From JADFDG01 sp965232985 (lineage in GTDB: Bacteria > Pseudomonadota > Gammaproteobacteria > Pseudomonadales > JADFDG01): DNA of 64,000 bases. Below, piece after piece: positions 28,926-40,100 of the stretch (positions are counted from its first letter, which is position 1; each line of letters starts with the position of its first letter). The DNA lies in NCBI GenBank assembly GCA_965232985.1, contig CBDDRC010000005.1:24565-88564 (forward strand). The letters run 5' to 3'. Made by a program: the position numbers and the translations under genes. The notes beneath the pieces were generated by a model. The model searched no databases. It saw only the letters and a program-made list of their open reading frames with translations, and was not told where the DNA came from.

Positions 28926-30832
28926 GTGCGCCTCCACAGCGGAAAGATGCTGACGGACTTCACCGGTTTACCGCCGTACTTCCAGTTGGTAAGCAGCCGG
29001 GACATGACCACCGCAGTGTACAGCGAGGCAAGAATGCCGATCGACAGGGTGATGGCAAAACCCTTCACCGAGCCGGTACTGAATCCGAACAGGATCACGC
29101 CGACAATCAGCGTCGTGACGTGCGAATCGAAAATCGTTGCCCAGGCGCGCTCATAACCGGCATTGAGCGCCTGCTGCACGGGCACACCATTGCGTAACTC
29201 TTCCTTGATGCGCTCGTTGATCAGCACGTTGGCGTCCACCGCCATGCCCATGGTCAGGACAATGCCGGCAATACCGGGCAAGGTGAGCGTCGAATTGATC
29301 AGGCCGAGCACGGCAAACAGCAACAGCAGGTTGCCAACCAGCGCAATCGACCCGAACACCCCGACCAGCCGGTAATTCGCAATCATGAAGATGACGACCA
29401 GCAGGAAACCATAACCGGCGGCCTTGATGCCCGATTCGATATTCTGCTTGCCGAGCGTCGGGCCGATGGTGCGCTCCTCAACGAAATACATCGGCGCTGC
29501 CAGGGCACCCGAACGCAACAACAGCGCCAGCTCGGAAGCTTCCGCTGCCGAGTCGAGACCGGTGATCTGGAACTGTGAACCAAACACGCCCCTGATCGTG
29601 GCAGCGTTGATCAGGTACTTCTCCTCGCGCTTGTCGAGGACGGTAGTCACGGTGCCATCCGCCTGCGTGACGGTACGCGAAACAGCCTTCGTTTCGACGA
29701 ACAGCACAGCCATCAGGTGACCGACATGCTCGGTGGTGATCCGCTGCATCGCGCGGCCACCCTTGGTATCCAGCGTGATCGACACGTTCGGCGTATTGTC
29801 CTGCTGGTCATAACCCATCTGCGCGCCGATCACCGAATCGCCGGTGACAATTTTTTCGCGCTTGAGCAGGCGCGGCGGTTCACGGTTGTCCTTGAACGGA
29901 TAAACCTCGTCGCCCGGCGGAATGGGATCGCCCGGCATATAGGGCCCGGATTTGTCCCAATCGACCATACGGAACTCAAGGCTCGCGGTGCGGCCAAGCA
30001 CCCGCTTGGCGGTGGCGGTGTCCTGCACGCCCGGCAACTCGACGACGATGCGATTGGCGCCCTGGCGCTGCACCAGCGGTTCGGCAACACCGAGCTCGTT
30101 AACGCGATTGGCAATCGTCGTGCGGTTCTGGTCGATCGCGTAATCCTGAATCGCTTTCAATGCTACCGGACTGAATTTCATCACCAGGCGGAACTCACCG
30201 CCAGTTTCGTCGTCCGTGCCGATGAAATCGCTGGTGATCTGTTGCAGGATCAGCCGCGCGGCATTGCGCACCTCGCTGTTCTCGAAACGCAACTCGATAC
30301 CGCCATCGACCAGGCGGCGCACGCTCCTGTAGCGTTGCCCCTCCGGCAGTTTTTCGCGCAGCGCCTGCCGGAACTGATCGACCCAGGCTTCCTCGCGCTG
30401 GGCAATTGCCTTGGTCATATCGACTTCAAGCATGAAATGCACGCCGCCGCGCAAATCAAGGCCGAGTTTCATCGGATCGGCACCGAGCATCCGCAACCAG
30501 TGCGGTGTGGTCGGCGCAAGGTTGAGCGCAACCACGTAATTATCCCCCAGCGCCTGCTGCACGACATCTTTCGCCTTGATCTGCGCCTCGCTGTCGCCAA
30601 TACGGATCAGCATGGAAGTACCGACGCGCTCATGCGGCTGGTACGGCAAACGTGCAGCGGCGAGCGCCTGCTCGGCCTGTTCGGCGATCTGATCGGTGGT
30701 CGCAGCAGCAGCACTGGCGCCGGAAATCTGGATCGCCGGCTCGTCAGGGTAGAGATTGGGCAGGGCATAAACCGTGCTGGCCACAACGACGAACGCCGCC
30801 AGCGCGATTTTCCACCAGGAGTTCTGGTTCAT
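28922..30832 (-). CDS. secD: Protein translocase subunit SecD
   Basis: SecD forms the SecDF accessory complex that uses proton motive force to complete protein export. The 636-residue protein starts MNQNSWWKIALAAFVVVAS with TM1, then a large periplasmic domain with the family segment KLGLDLRGGVHFMLEVD near residue 120, and five clustered C-terminal helices with MAVDANVLINERIKEELRNG near residue 540. In-frame codons upstream of 30832 give an Arg/Ser-rich stretch unlike the family. It lies 34 bases after yajC. Confidence 0.96.
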   Translation of the reverse strand: MNQNSWWKIALAAFVVVASTVYALPNLYPDEPAIQISGASAAAATTDQIAEQAEQALAAARLPYQPHERVGTSMLIRIGDSEAQIKAKDVVQQALGDNYVVALNLAPTTPHWLRMLGADPMKLGLDLRGGVHFMLEVDMTKAIAQREEAWVDQFRQALREKLPEGQRYRSVRRLVDGGIELRFENSEVRNAARLILQQITSDFIGTDDETGGEFRLVMKFSPVALKAIQDYAIDQNRTTIANRVNELGVAEPLVQRQGANRIVVELPGVQDTATAKRVLGRTASLEFRMVDWDKSGPYMPGDPIPPGDEVYPFKDNREPPRLLKREKIVTGDSVIGAQMGYDQQDNTPNVSITLDTKGGRAMQRITTEHVGHLMAVLFVETKAVSRTVTQADGTVTTVLDKREEKYLINAATIRGVFGSQFQITGLDSAAEASELALLLRSGALAAPMYFVEERTIGPTLGKQNIESGIKAAGYGFLLVVIFMIANYRLVGVFGSIALVGNLLLLFAVLGLINSTLTLPGIAGIVLTMGMAVDANVLINERIKEELRNGVPVQQALNAGYERAWATIFDSHVTTLIVGVILFGFSTGSVKGFAITLSIGILASLYTAVVMSRLLTNWKYGGKPVKSVSIFPLWRRT

Positions 30833-30866
30833 CGGGTATTCCGCAAAGGTATCCGTGAGCGCGGGA

Positions 30867-31217
30867 TTACGCGCTGTCCTTGACCTGCTTGATCGTGCCC
30901 TTGGGCAGCGACGCGGTGATCGAGCCCTTCGAGACCTTGATCTCGACGCCATCAGCGATTTCAACGGCCACGTAGTCCTCGGTCACCTTGGTGATGCGGC
31001 CGAGAATCGCACCGTTCACCATGACCTCGTCACCCTTGCCCAGGCTGCCGACCAGCTCGCGGTGTTCCTTCACACGTTTGGACTGCGGGCGCCAGATCAT
31101 GAAATACATCATGGCGATCAGGACCCCGAACATGGCCAGGGTCACGTAACCGCCGCCCTGGGACTGTGCTGCTGCCGGAGCGCCTTCGGCCCAAGCTTCG
31201 GAGATGAAGAAACTCAT
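30867..31217 (-). CDS. yajC: Preprotein translocase subunit YajC
   Basis: This is a 116-residue single-span membrane protein with a TM helix at about residues 25-44 (GGYVTLAMFGVLIAMMYFMI), then a cytosolic domain with RPQSKRVKEHRELVGSLGKGDEV, matching YajC. It associates with SecDF, and its exact role is unsettled. The start overlaps the tgt stop by four bases, the classical tgt-yajC-secDF arrangement. Confidence 0.96.
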   Translation of the reverse strand: MSFFISEAWAEGAPAAAQSQGGGYVTLAMFGVLIAMMYFMIWRPQSKRVKEHRELVGSLGKGDEVMVNGAILGRITKVTEDYVAVEIADGVEIKVSKGSITASLPKGTIKQVKDSA

Positions 31218-32320
31218 GATTTTTCCCTCAGGTTTGCCACAAAGTCGGCCAATCTACTCTGTTCGATAGCCCCCCGCAAACCGGCCATCAACACCTGGTA
31301 GTAATGCAGGTTGTGGATCGTGCCGAGCATGGCCCCGAGCATCTCTCCACAACGATCAAGGTGATGCAGGTAGGCGCGGGAGAACTGCCGGCAGGTATGG
31401 CAGTCACAGGCCGGATCCAGCGGCCGGATATCGTCGCGGTGGACTGCATTGCGGATGCGGATCACACCTTCGCTGGTAAACAGGTGCCCGTTGCGCGCGT
31501 TACGGGTCGGCAGCACGCAGTCGAACATGTCAATGCCGCGCAGCACGGCTTCGGCGATGTCCAGCGGCTTGCCCACCCCCATCAGGTAACGCGGCCGGTC
31601 GGCCGGCATCTGCGGCGGCAGGTGGTCGAGGATGCGGATCATGTCTGCCTTGGGCTCACCCACCGACAGACCCCCGATGGCGTAACCGTCGAAACCGATG
31701 GCGGTGAGGCCGGCCAGCGACGCTTCGCGCAAGTTCTCGAACATCCCGCCCTGGACGATACCGAACAGTGCTGCGGGCTCCGCGCCAGCACCACAGGCAA
31801 CGTGTGCATCCTTCGAGCGCTGCGCCCAGCGCAACGACAGTTCCATCGACTGGCGCGCCTGCGCCTCGGTGGCCGGATATGGCGTGCATTCGTCGAAAAT
31901 CATCACGATGTCGGCACCGAGCTCGTGCTGCACACGCATGGAAATTTCCGGATCGAGAAACACTTCGGCGCCGTCGATCGGCGAACGGAACTTGACGCCC
32001 GCCTCGGTAACCTTGCGCAACTCACCGAGACTGAACACCTGGAAACCGCCGGAGTCGGTCAGGATCGGCCCCGGCCACTGAATGAAATCATGCAAGTCAC
32101 CATGCTTGCGCACCACCTCGGTACCCGGCCGCAGCATCAAATGAAAAGTGTTGCCGAGAATGATCTGCGCGCCGCTGGCAATGATGTCGCGCGGCAGCAT
32201 GCCCTTGACGGTGCCGTAAGTGCCGACCGGCATGAACGCCGGCGTTTCTACCGCACCGCGCGCAAAGGTCAGCCGGCCGCGCCGCGCGGCACCGGCGGTG
32301 GCGAGCAGGTCGAATTTCAT
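31214..32320 (-). CDS. tgt: tRNA-guanine transglycosylase (queuine)
   Basis: Tgt swaps guanine-34 for preQ1 in tRNAs with GUN anticodons, the insertion step of queuosine synthesis. The 368-residue protein shows the substrate-binding DSGGFQVFSLG near residue 90, the catalytic Asp region LPTRNARNG near residue 265, and the zinc site CDCHTCRQF with a downstream His in YLHHLDRCGE. It follows queA by a four-base overlap, so the two consecutive queuosine enzymes are coupled. Confidence 0.97.
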   Translation of the reverse strand: MKFDLLATAGAARRGRLTFARGAVETPAFMPVGTYGTVKGMLPRDIIASGAQIILGNTFHLMLRPGTEVVRKHGDLHDFIQWPGPILTDSGGFQVFSLGELRKVTEAGVKFRSPIDGAEVFLDPEISMRVQHELGADIVMIFDECTPYPATEAQARQSMELSLRWAQRSKDAHVACGAGAEPAALFGIVQGGMFENLREASLAGLTAIGFDGYAIGGLSVGEPKADMIRILDHLPPQMPADRPRYLMGVGKPLDIAEAVLRGIDMFDCVLPTRNARNGHLFTSEGVIRIRNAVHRDDIRPLDPACDCHTCRQFSRAYLHHLDRCGEMLGAMLGTIHNLHYYQVLMAGLRGAIEQSRLADFVANLREKS

Positions 32321-33396
32321 CGGTCAGCCCTCGCAGCCGGTTGTGGAAAAGGAATAAACATGGCGTCACCGTAACTGAAAAAACGGTACTGCTCGCGCAC
32401 TGCCTCGTGATACGCCGCCAGGGTGTTTTCCTGGCCGGCGAACGCACTGACCAGCATCAACAGCGTCGAGCGCGGCAAATGGAAGTTGGTGATGAGCGCG
32501 TCAATCACGCGCAAACGCCGGCCGGGAAAAATAAAGATGTCTGTCTCGCCATACAATGGCTGGAGTTGGCCGGTTGCACATGCAGCCGCTTCGAGACTGC
32601 GTACACTGGTAGTACCCACCGCGACGACCCGCTTGCCGGCCGCGCGCGTTGCGTTGATCGCGCGCACCGTTTCCGCACTGACTTCGACCCGTTCGGCGTG
32701 CATGCGGTGATCGGCAATGTTGTCGACCCGCACCGGCTGGAACGTACCGGCGCCGACGTGCAGCGTGACCATGGTGGTGCGCACGCCTTTTGCCGCCAGC
32801 GCAGCAAGCAATGCTGCGTCAAAATGCAGGCCGGCGGTGGGCGCGGCAACGGCTCCGGGTTTCGTGGCATACACCGTCTGGTAGCGCGTCTGGTCGGTGC
32901 TGTCGGCGGCGCGATCGATATAAGGCGGCAGCGGCATATGGCCCAGGCGTGCAAGCAGCGCCAGCACGTCTTCCGGAAACGCCAGCAGGAACAACTCGCC
33001 GCGACGCTCGCGCATCTCCAGAGCCGTACCGTCCGCAAGCAGGATGCGGCCGCCAGGCTGCAGCGGTTTCGATGCGCGCACATGGGCCAACGCACTGCGC
33101 TGGTCATCCAGCACGCGCTCGACCAGCATCTCGACCTTGCCGCCACCGGCGCCCGGGCCGCCCCTTCCCGGCACCACGGCCTTGTGGCCGAACAGCCGCG
33201 CCGGGATCACCCGGGTGTCGTTGAAGACCAGCAAATCGCCCGGCGCGAGCAGGTCGACCAGGTCGCAAAAGGCGCCATGCCGGATCGTCCCGTCGCGACC
33301 GTCGAGCACGAGCAGCCGGCTGCTGCTGCGCTTCGCGGCGGGATACCGGGCGATCAGCGCATCGGGAAGGTCGTAGTCGAAGTCGCAGACACGCAT
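32317..33396 (-). CDS. queA: S-adenosylmethionine:tRNA ribosyltransferase-isomerase
   Basis: QueA transfers the ribosyl group of SAM to preQ1 in tRNA to form epoxyqueuosine. The 359-residue protein starts MRVCDFDYDLPDALIARYPA and contains GDLLVFNDTRVIPARLFG, APTAGLHFDAALL, HVGAGTFQPVR and NFHLPRSTLLMLVSAFAG, all family landmarks. The ATG at 33396 is chosen; the open frame upstream to 33486 encodes a Pro/Cys-rich stretch that is not conserved. It heads the five-gene run to secF. Confidence 0.96.
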   Translation of the reverse strand: MRVCDFDYDLPDALIARYPAAKRSSSRLLVLDGRDGTIRHGAFCDLVDLLAPGDLLVFNDTRVIPARLFGHKAVVPGRGGPGAGGGKVEMLVERVLDDQRSALAHVRASKPLQPGGRILLADGTALEMRERRGELFLLAFPEDVLALLARLGHMPLPPYIDRAADSTDQTRYQTVYATKPGAVAAPTAGLHFDAALLAALAAKGVRTTMVTLHVGAGTFQPVRVDNIADHRMHAERVEVSAETVRAINATRAAGKRVVAVGTTSVRSLEAAACATGQLQPLYGETDIFIFPGRRLRVIDALITNFHLPRSTLLMLVSAFAGQENTLAAYHEAVREQYRFFSYGDAMFIPFPQPAARADR

Positions 33397-33499
33397 GGGC
33401 GGGGTATGGATGAGGTCGGTACCGCGACAGGGCGGGGTGATCGGCGGGCGGGCGCAAGGGTAGCGAAAAGGACACTCTACGACCACCGCGATGGTCTGC

Positions 33500-33505
33500 T
33501 AGAAT
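33500..33505 (+). promoter_or_regulatory. Candidate -10 hexamer of the tRNA-Leu promoter
   Basis: TAGAAT (one mismatch to TATAAT) ends 13 bases before the tRNA. The hexamer 17 bases upstream, CTACGA at 33477-33482, is a poor -35. Between the -10 and the tRNA the sequence is G/C only, a possible stringent discriminator; this is inference. Confidence 0.5.
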
Positions 33506-33518
33506 CCCGCCCCGCCGC

Positions 33519-33605
33519 GCCGGAGTGGCGAAACTGGTAGACGCGCCGGACTCAAAATCCGGTTCTGGCAACAGAGTGTCGGTTCGATTCCGACCCCCGG
33601 CACCA
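33519..33605 (+). tRNA. tRNA-Leu (anticodon CAA)
   Basis: This is an 87-nucleotide type II tRNA with encoded CCA. The anticodon stem is CCGGA/TCCGG with loop CTCAAAA, giving anticodon CAA (reads UUG). The D-arm contains TGGTAGA, the variable arm is long, and the T-arm is GTCGG-TTCGATT-CCGAC. The acceptor strands are GCCGGAG and CCCCGGC, which leave an A-C mismatch at positions 6-67 where relatives usually have A-U. The gene lies between divergent queA and the downstream RDD gene. Confidence 0.96.
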
Positions 33606-33635
33606 CGCGGCCCTTCTTCTTTTCTGCAACTGGCC

Positions 33636-34079
33636 ATGACCCGAGTCCTGTTCAGCGACCTGCCCGATGCCGGCCTCTGGCGCCGGCTCGCGGCGGCTGT
33701 CTACGACGGCCTGCTGTTGCTTGCACTGTGGTTCGTAAGCGTCGGGCTTGCCGTCATCGCCAACCACAGCGAAGCCATTGACCCGCGCCTGATGCAATGG
33801 CTCGGCCTGCCCCTGCTGTGGCTGATGACGGCAGGCTTCTATGCCTGGTTCTGGCTGCACGGTGGCCAGACGCTCGGCATGCGCGCCTGGCGGCTGCGCG
33901 TCGTCACCGACAACCATCGCGCGCTGACAATTCGCGACTGCCTGGTGCGCGCGGCGGTCGGTACCCTGTCGCTGCTGTGCGCATTGCTTGGGTTTTTTTG
34001 GGTGCTGATCGCCGGCCGCACCTGGCACGATGTGGCGTCGCATACGCGCGTCGTGGTGCTGCCGAAAAACCCGCCATGA
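33636..34079 (+). CDS. RDD family membrane protein
   Basis: This is a 147-residue protein with an RDD domain: Arg-Arg near residue 15 (LWRRLAAAVYDGLLLLALW, including the Asp), a second TM helix (GLPLLWLMTAGFYAWFWL), then GGQTLGMRAWRLRVVTDN and a third hydrophobic segment ending in AGRTWHDVASHTRVV. RDD proteins are small polytopic membrane proteins of mostly unknown function, some implicated in ion transport. The ATG at 33636 follows the tRNA; the frame is open through the tRNA, but that part is not coding. A strong terminator follows immediately. Confidence 0.85.
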   Translation: MTRVLFSDLPDAGLWRRLAAAVYDGLLLLALWFVSVGLAVIANHSEAIDPRLMQWLGLPLLWLMTAGFYAWFWLHGGQTLGMRAWRLRVVTDNHRALTIRDCLVRAAVGTLSLLCALLGFFWVLIAGRTWHDVASHTRVVVLPKNPP

Positions 34080-34103
34080 AAAAGGAGGCCGAAGCCTCCT
34101 TTT
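34079..34103. terminator. Bidirectional intrinsic terminator between the RDD gene and tpsA
   Basis: A nine-base perfect stem AAAGGAGGC/GCCTCCTTT closes a four-base loop (CGAA on the plus strand, the extra-stable TTCG on the minus strand). It is followed by a T-run on either strand (TTTT on plus, TTTTT on minus). It sits at the shared 3' ends of the plus-strand RDD gene and the minus-strand tps operon and should stop both. Confidence 0.9.
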
Positions 34104-34122
34104 AACGTTCTGCGCTCTACTT

Positions 34123-37100
34123 TCAGTTCATCGCCAACGGCACCGCCGATCGCTGCCCGGCTGCGGGAACCTGCGACCCCGGCAGCGCGCGCAGCATGCC
34201 GAAAATACGCTTGAAGATGCCTGGCTTTTCTTTCTGCTTTTGCTCCTGTGCCACCGGCTGCGACGCATCCGGTACGGCACCATCGGCAACCTTCTGATCT
34301 TCCGGCAGTTCGAGCGCGTTGTCGTCCGTGGCGTAGTTGCCAACGGCAGTGAAAATCGCCGGGTCGAGATAAGCGAGCCCCTCGAGATCCGGATCGAACT
34401 TCAGGTTGCCAAGAATCTGCGACAGGGGCGGAGTGATTCGCGCATCGGACACGATGATCGTGTCACGCAGCAGGATCGGTTGAATAACGACGCCGGCGGA
34501 CGACAGATTCAGAATATTGGTATCAATGACCAACTGTTTGCCGGTCAAATCACCGATACCGGCGGCACCACTGATTGATGTCGTGCTTGCGACTATGTTC
34601 GGGCTGGTATTCGATTGCAACTTGCGTGCATTCACCCCGACCCTGCCGGTTGTGCTGGTGATGTCGACCGTGCCGACGCCTGCATCGATCAGTGTGATGT
34701 AAATGTCGTTCAGTGCCGTCAGGCTGATTGACGCACCATCCGCCTGGGCAATGCCCGCCGAAGCGCCGTCAGCATCCACCGCCATCAATATGCCGCCGCC
34801 ACTCTCGAGCATGATGTCGTTACCGGCACCACCGGTTGTCTCAAGCAGACCGTTGATGACAGTGTCGCCACCGGAGGTCAACACGATAGCACCGCCATTG
34901 GCGACGATATCGCCGAGCGCAACGGCACCGGTGATATCGGCAGTGAAGCCGCCGGCACCGGCAACGATGTTGTCGAGCGACGCGTTACCGCCAGCGGTAA
35001 CGGCAACGCCGCCGCCCGCATTGGCATTGTCGATGCTGACATCGGTGGTGGCGGTGACATCGATATCACCCGTCGTGGTCAGCCCGGCAAGGCTGCCTCC
35101 ATTGAACAGCACCGTGATGCCGCTGCTGCCCGCCGTGACGCTGCGTATGTTGCTGCGGCCCGGCGTGTAGAGGTATACGCCACCATTGGGTGCCGTCAGA
35201 TTCGTTACATCGATATCGTCGGTCTCATCCACCCAGATGCTGCCGCCAGCGCTGACACCGTCGATGCTGACGACACCGGTATTGAAGTGATTATCGGCAG
35301 CGCCGATGTCACCGCCAGCATCCATCGTCAACATGTCGGCGTGCACGGTGTTGGCGACGTCGGTGATGCTGCCTGCGGCAGTCAGCGTCACATCATTCTG
35401 CGTGCCGGCGGTGAGCACACCAACGACGATGTTGCCGGCAGACGCGGTGACGGTGATGTCGTTGCTGTCGTCATCCACCGCACTGGTGTTGATGTCGAGC
35501 AGGGTGGCATCGCCGTTGCTGACCAAGATATCAACCAGGCCGTCGGCAGTGGTGAGGCCATTGACAGTCAGCGGCGCGTTGACATCGATGAAAATGTCGC
35601 CGCCGATGCTGCTTGAGGCAATCGTGCCGATCGCACCCTGCAATCTGGTCGCACCGCCCGGCGCTGCCACGTTGAAACGCAATGTGTCCGCGTTGATACC
35701 GATGGTACGCACACCGCCGTCCGCAACGATGTCGACGGCGCTGAGCTGAAGCGTCGAGCCCGTCCCGGTCGTGCTCATCGTCGGCAGCGTCAGCGTACCC
35801 GCAGTGGCGAGACCGATGTTGGTCGCGGTGGCGAAGGCGTCCAGGCCGGAAGCCGCATCGAGGTTGCCGGTTGCGCCAAGCAGGAAACTCGCAGCGCCCT
35901 GCACGTCATCCGTGCCGGTGACGTAGTCACCAATAAAGCCGATGTTGATCGCTCCGGTACCTGTTTGCGCCGCCAAGCCACCCGCGGCAAGGCCGGTTAC
36001 TTCGATGGCGTCGCCCGCAGCCGTGGCGAAATCGGTGATGGTTCCGATATCGCCCGCAGCCTGCAGCGCTACCGTCGTCGCGATGACGTTGGTGGCCTCC
36101 GCATTGCCATCGACGATGGCTCCACCCGTTGAGGCGAGCATTACTGTGTTCGCCGTGACTTCCTCGACGCCGAGATCGCCGCCGCTGCTGATGGACAACG
36201 CAGTCGCCGCGCTGGCACTGTCGATCAGCAAGGCACCGGCGTCATTCACCGTGAGCGAACCACCGCTACTGAGGGCCCGCAGCGTATCAATCGCCGTGTT
36301 GACGCTGACATCGCCGGCGGCGGCAAGATCGAACGTCGCGGCGCTGAGTATGCCGGCACCACTGATGTCGCCATCGGCGCTGAGCACGATGGCACCTGCG
36401 TCGACATTCTGCGCAATGCTCAAGCCGCCGGTGCCGGCAGCGAGATTGAAGGTCGCCGCACCGGTGTTTACGCCAGCGACGCCATTGACGGTACCAATGG
36501 TCAGTGCGCCCGTCTGCGTCAACAAGGTATCCGTCTGAGTATTCACCGCCAGCGTACCGAACTGGTTGCCGATCGCATCGAGCGCGTAGCTACCGGTGCC
36601 GGCAAGCGCAAGCCCGCCGACTCTCAGCGCCGAGGTGTCCGTTACCGCGCCACCCGAGGTAATTGCGGTAAAGCCGGTGCTGGTGATGCCGTCAATGCTG
36701 CCCACCGTGCCAACATCAAATCCGTTGGCTTCCACCAGCATCAGATCGCCCTGCACGTTTGCTGCTACCGTCGCGAAGTCGTTGCCTGCCGCAGTGAGCG
36801 CGACATCACCGCCCGTCGTTCCCACCACCAGCGCGCCGGCGACAATCGCCGCCGCGCCATCCTGGCTTATGTCTCCGGCAGCAAGGCCGACGGTATCGTC
36901 GGTGGTCGTGATGCCGCTGATGGTGTCGATGGTGCCAATCACGAGATTGTTCGCGCCGTTGTTGAAAATGACTGCGCCATCGGTGTTCGCTGCCAACGTA
37001 CCCACGGCATTGTTGCCATCGAGAGCGTAGCTGCCATTCAGCAGCAGCAATGAACCGGCAAGAATCTGGTCGGAAACATCCTGACTAATGACCTGCGCCG

Positions 37101-40100
37101 CAGTAGCGGTGCGCAGCGCTACCGTATTGGTGCCGGCACTGATGTTCAGGCGGTTAACATTCGATGCCAGGGTGATGCGTTGCGCACCATTGCCGGTGAT
37201 TGTCGAGACGACCGGCGACTGAATCTGCAATGGCGCCGTCAGGGTTCCGATATCGCCAGTGGCCACATTGATGGTTGTCGATGCGCTGCCAGCGAGATCG
37301 ACACTCGCGTCGGCATCGCTGACCGCACCACCGACCACCAGCCCAACATTGACGCCGGTAACGTGCACGGCACTGAGTCCGCTGAGCTCGTCGATGGTGA
37401 CGTTGCCGCTCGATGACGCAACATCGAGGCCGAGGGCATCCGTATACAGGTCGACATTACCCACTGCCGTCGCATTGACCGCGTTGGCACCAACCCGGCT
37501 CGCGGCACCGCCCAGAGTGCTTATTGCGCCAGCACTGTTGATGTTGAGGTTGCCGGTGAGCGCGAGGCCGCCATCGATGACGACATTGGCCAACGCGGAT
37601 GTCGTGACCTGCAAACTCTCGAAACCGCTCCAGGCAGTGCTCTGTGTGGCACTGAGCGTCGATCCGTTGACGTTGATCTGCGTTGCGCTATTGATCGACA
37701 ACACATCGCCCGTGCCGGTGCCGCCATCGACCAGCGTAACGTTCCCGGGTGCCGCCACCGTGAAGGTGTCGTCACCACCGTTGCCCTGCAGTCGTTCGGT
37801 GCCCGTAAAGGCAATGCCGTTGGCGGTACCGCTACCCAGGCCCGAAACGTTGAAGATATCGGCGAGCGCACCACCGGCGACCGTATCGCCAACCACTTCA
37901 CCCGTGCTGCCGCCATCGAGCGTACCGGACACCGAGCCACCGAGCAGGTTGAACGTGTCGTCGCCGTCACCACCGCTGGCATTGTTGTTGAGTGCGCCGC
38001 CCACATTGAAGTTGAAGACGTCGTCACCGCCGTTGCCGTTCAACGCATAGGCCACGACACCGTTGATGTTGAAGATATCGATGCCATTACCGGCACTGAG
38101 CGATTCAAAATTGGTATAGGTGATGCCCGATACCTGATCGATGCCACCGCCAAGACTCCAGGTGTTGGTGCCGGAGGTGCTGATGGCGTCGCTGCCGCCG
38201 GCTCCCGCATCGATGCGCTCAACCGCCACGAACGAGATTCCGTTGAATGTACCGGCATTGGCGCCACTCACTACCGCAGTGTCGTCGCCGGTGGTGCCGC
38301 CAATTCGGTCGCCGAGCGTTTCGCTGCCGGATCCGGCGTCGATACTGCCCACCAATGTGCCGCCGTTGAACTGGAAACCGTCATCGCCAGCGCCACCCAT
38401 CAGGTTGCCGGTATGCGTGCCGGCGGCAATCAGGAAAATGTCGTTGCCGAGCCCGGCGTCTATATCCGTGATGCCTGCGAACAGGAGCGTACCGACACTG
38501 CCGCTGCCGCCGCCATTGAGTGTGACGGTCTCGTCGAGCGCACCGGTGAGCGTCAGTGTGTCGCTGCCTCCGCTGCCGCCATCGATGCTCTCGATGCCCG
38601 TGAACGTTGTCGTGCCGCTGCCGTTGGTGACGTCGCCGCCGCTGGCGCTTGCCAGGGTCCAGCTTTCGGTGCCGCTGGTGCCGTTCACCGCATCGCTGCC
38701 GCCATTGCCTTGCGCACCGCCGGTGAGCTTGCCCGCCGCACCGATGTTGAAGGTGTCATTGCCGGCGCCGCCAATCAGCGTGCCAAAGCCTGCGAACGTA
38801 AGCGTGCCGACGGTGCCGCTGTCGGTGCCGCTGATGACAAACGTGGTGGTGCTGGTACTGGTGATACTGTCGCTGCCACCGCTGCCGGCGAGCGTTTCGA
38901 TGTTGGAGAAACCTGCGCCATTGATGCTGCCGGCAGTGGCGGAGCCATTGAGCACCACCGAATCGGTGGCGGTGCTGCCCTGCAGGGTGTCGCTGCCGGT
39001 ATTGCCGTCGATGCTGCCGCTGAGCGCGCCGTTGAGTACGAACACATCATCGCCAGTGCCTCCGGTGACGTTGCCGGTGTAGGTGCCGATGTTGAAGGTG
39101 TTGGCGCCGTTGCCGGCGATGATCGCCTCGAAGCCGGCGAATCCCATCGCAGCAACGGTACTGCCCGCATCGGCAAGATCCCAGAGATCGCCGGCCGCCG
39201 AGCCATTCAGGGTGTCGCTACCCGCGTTGCCGTCGAGACTCTCGATGTTCGAGGCAAGCAGGATAGCGCCGATGTCGACCTGACCGCTGATACCGGTCAG
39301 CGCGAAACTGTCGGCCCCGCTGCTGCCGAACACGCGGTCACCGAGCGCAGTGTGGGTGCCGCCATCAAAGGTGCTGCCGGCCAGGACGCTGCCGCCGTTG
39401 AATTCCAGCCTGTCGTCGCCGGCGCTGCCCGCCAGGGTGACTGCGCTGCCGAAAGCGCCATTGATGCTGAAGGTATCAGCACCGGCGGCACCGTCGAATG
39501 TCGTGAAGCCGATGAGGTTCAACGTGCCGAAGCTGGCAGCGCCGGATGCGCCAAGCATCACGCTCTCATCGCCGGCAGTACCAACGGCGGCATCGCTGCC
39601 GCCGTTGCCGTTGACGCCATCGATGTCGTAGAAATCAGTGCCCGCGAAAGTACCAGCCCGCGCGAGAGCGCCAAGCTGCAGCGTCTCATCGTTACTCGTA
39701 CCGAAAATTTCGTTGTAGCCGGCGCCAGTGCCGCCGTCGATGATGCCGGCGAAGGTGACAGAGGCGGAGAAATTGAAGGTGTCGGCGCCGGTGCCGCCGA
39801 CGAGGTTATCGACACCGGTGAAGGTGCCACCGCCCTGGGTGACCGCGTTGCTGCCGACGATGCTCCAGGAATTCGTTCCGTTGCCGCCGATCAGCGTATC
39901 GTTGCCGCCAGCCGGCATCTCGAGGCCTTCGAGAAAGGCGAGCGTGCCGCTGACGCCGGTGAGCGTGTTGTTTGCCATGTCGAGTGTGATGGCGGATGAC
40001 CAGCCTGTCATGTCGATCAGGTCGATACCGGTCGCACCGCCCGTACCGGCATCACCTGAGATCACGCCGCTGACGTCGATGGCGTCGGCAAGCACGAAAC

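Noticed and set aside
33525..33635. N-terminal extension of the RDD protein
   Set aside because: The open frame runs through the tRNA-Leu gene by chance; the RDD domain starts properly at the ATG at 33636.
38413..39999. Long plus-strand open frame (about 528 codons) and several others opposite the tpsA-type gene
   Set aside because: They are antisense shadows of a Gly/Asp/Ala-rich coding strand with strong third-base bias; the translations are low-complexity and show no domain, and the minus-strand frame is continuous with a signal peptide and TPS domain.
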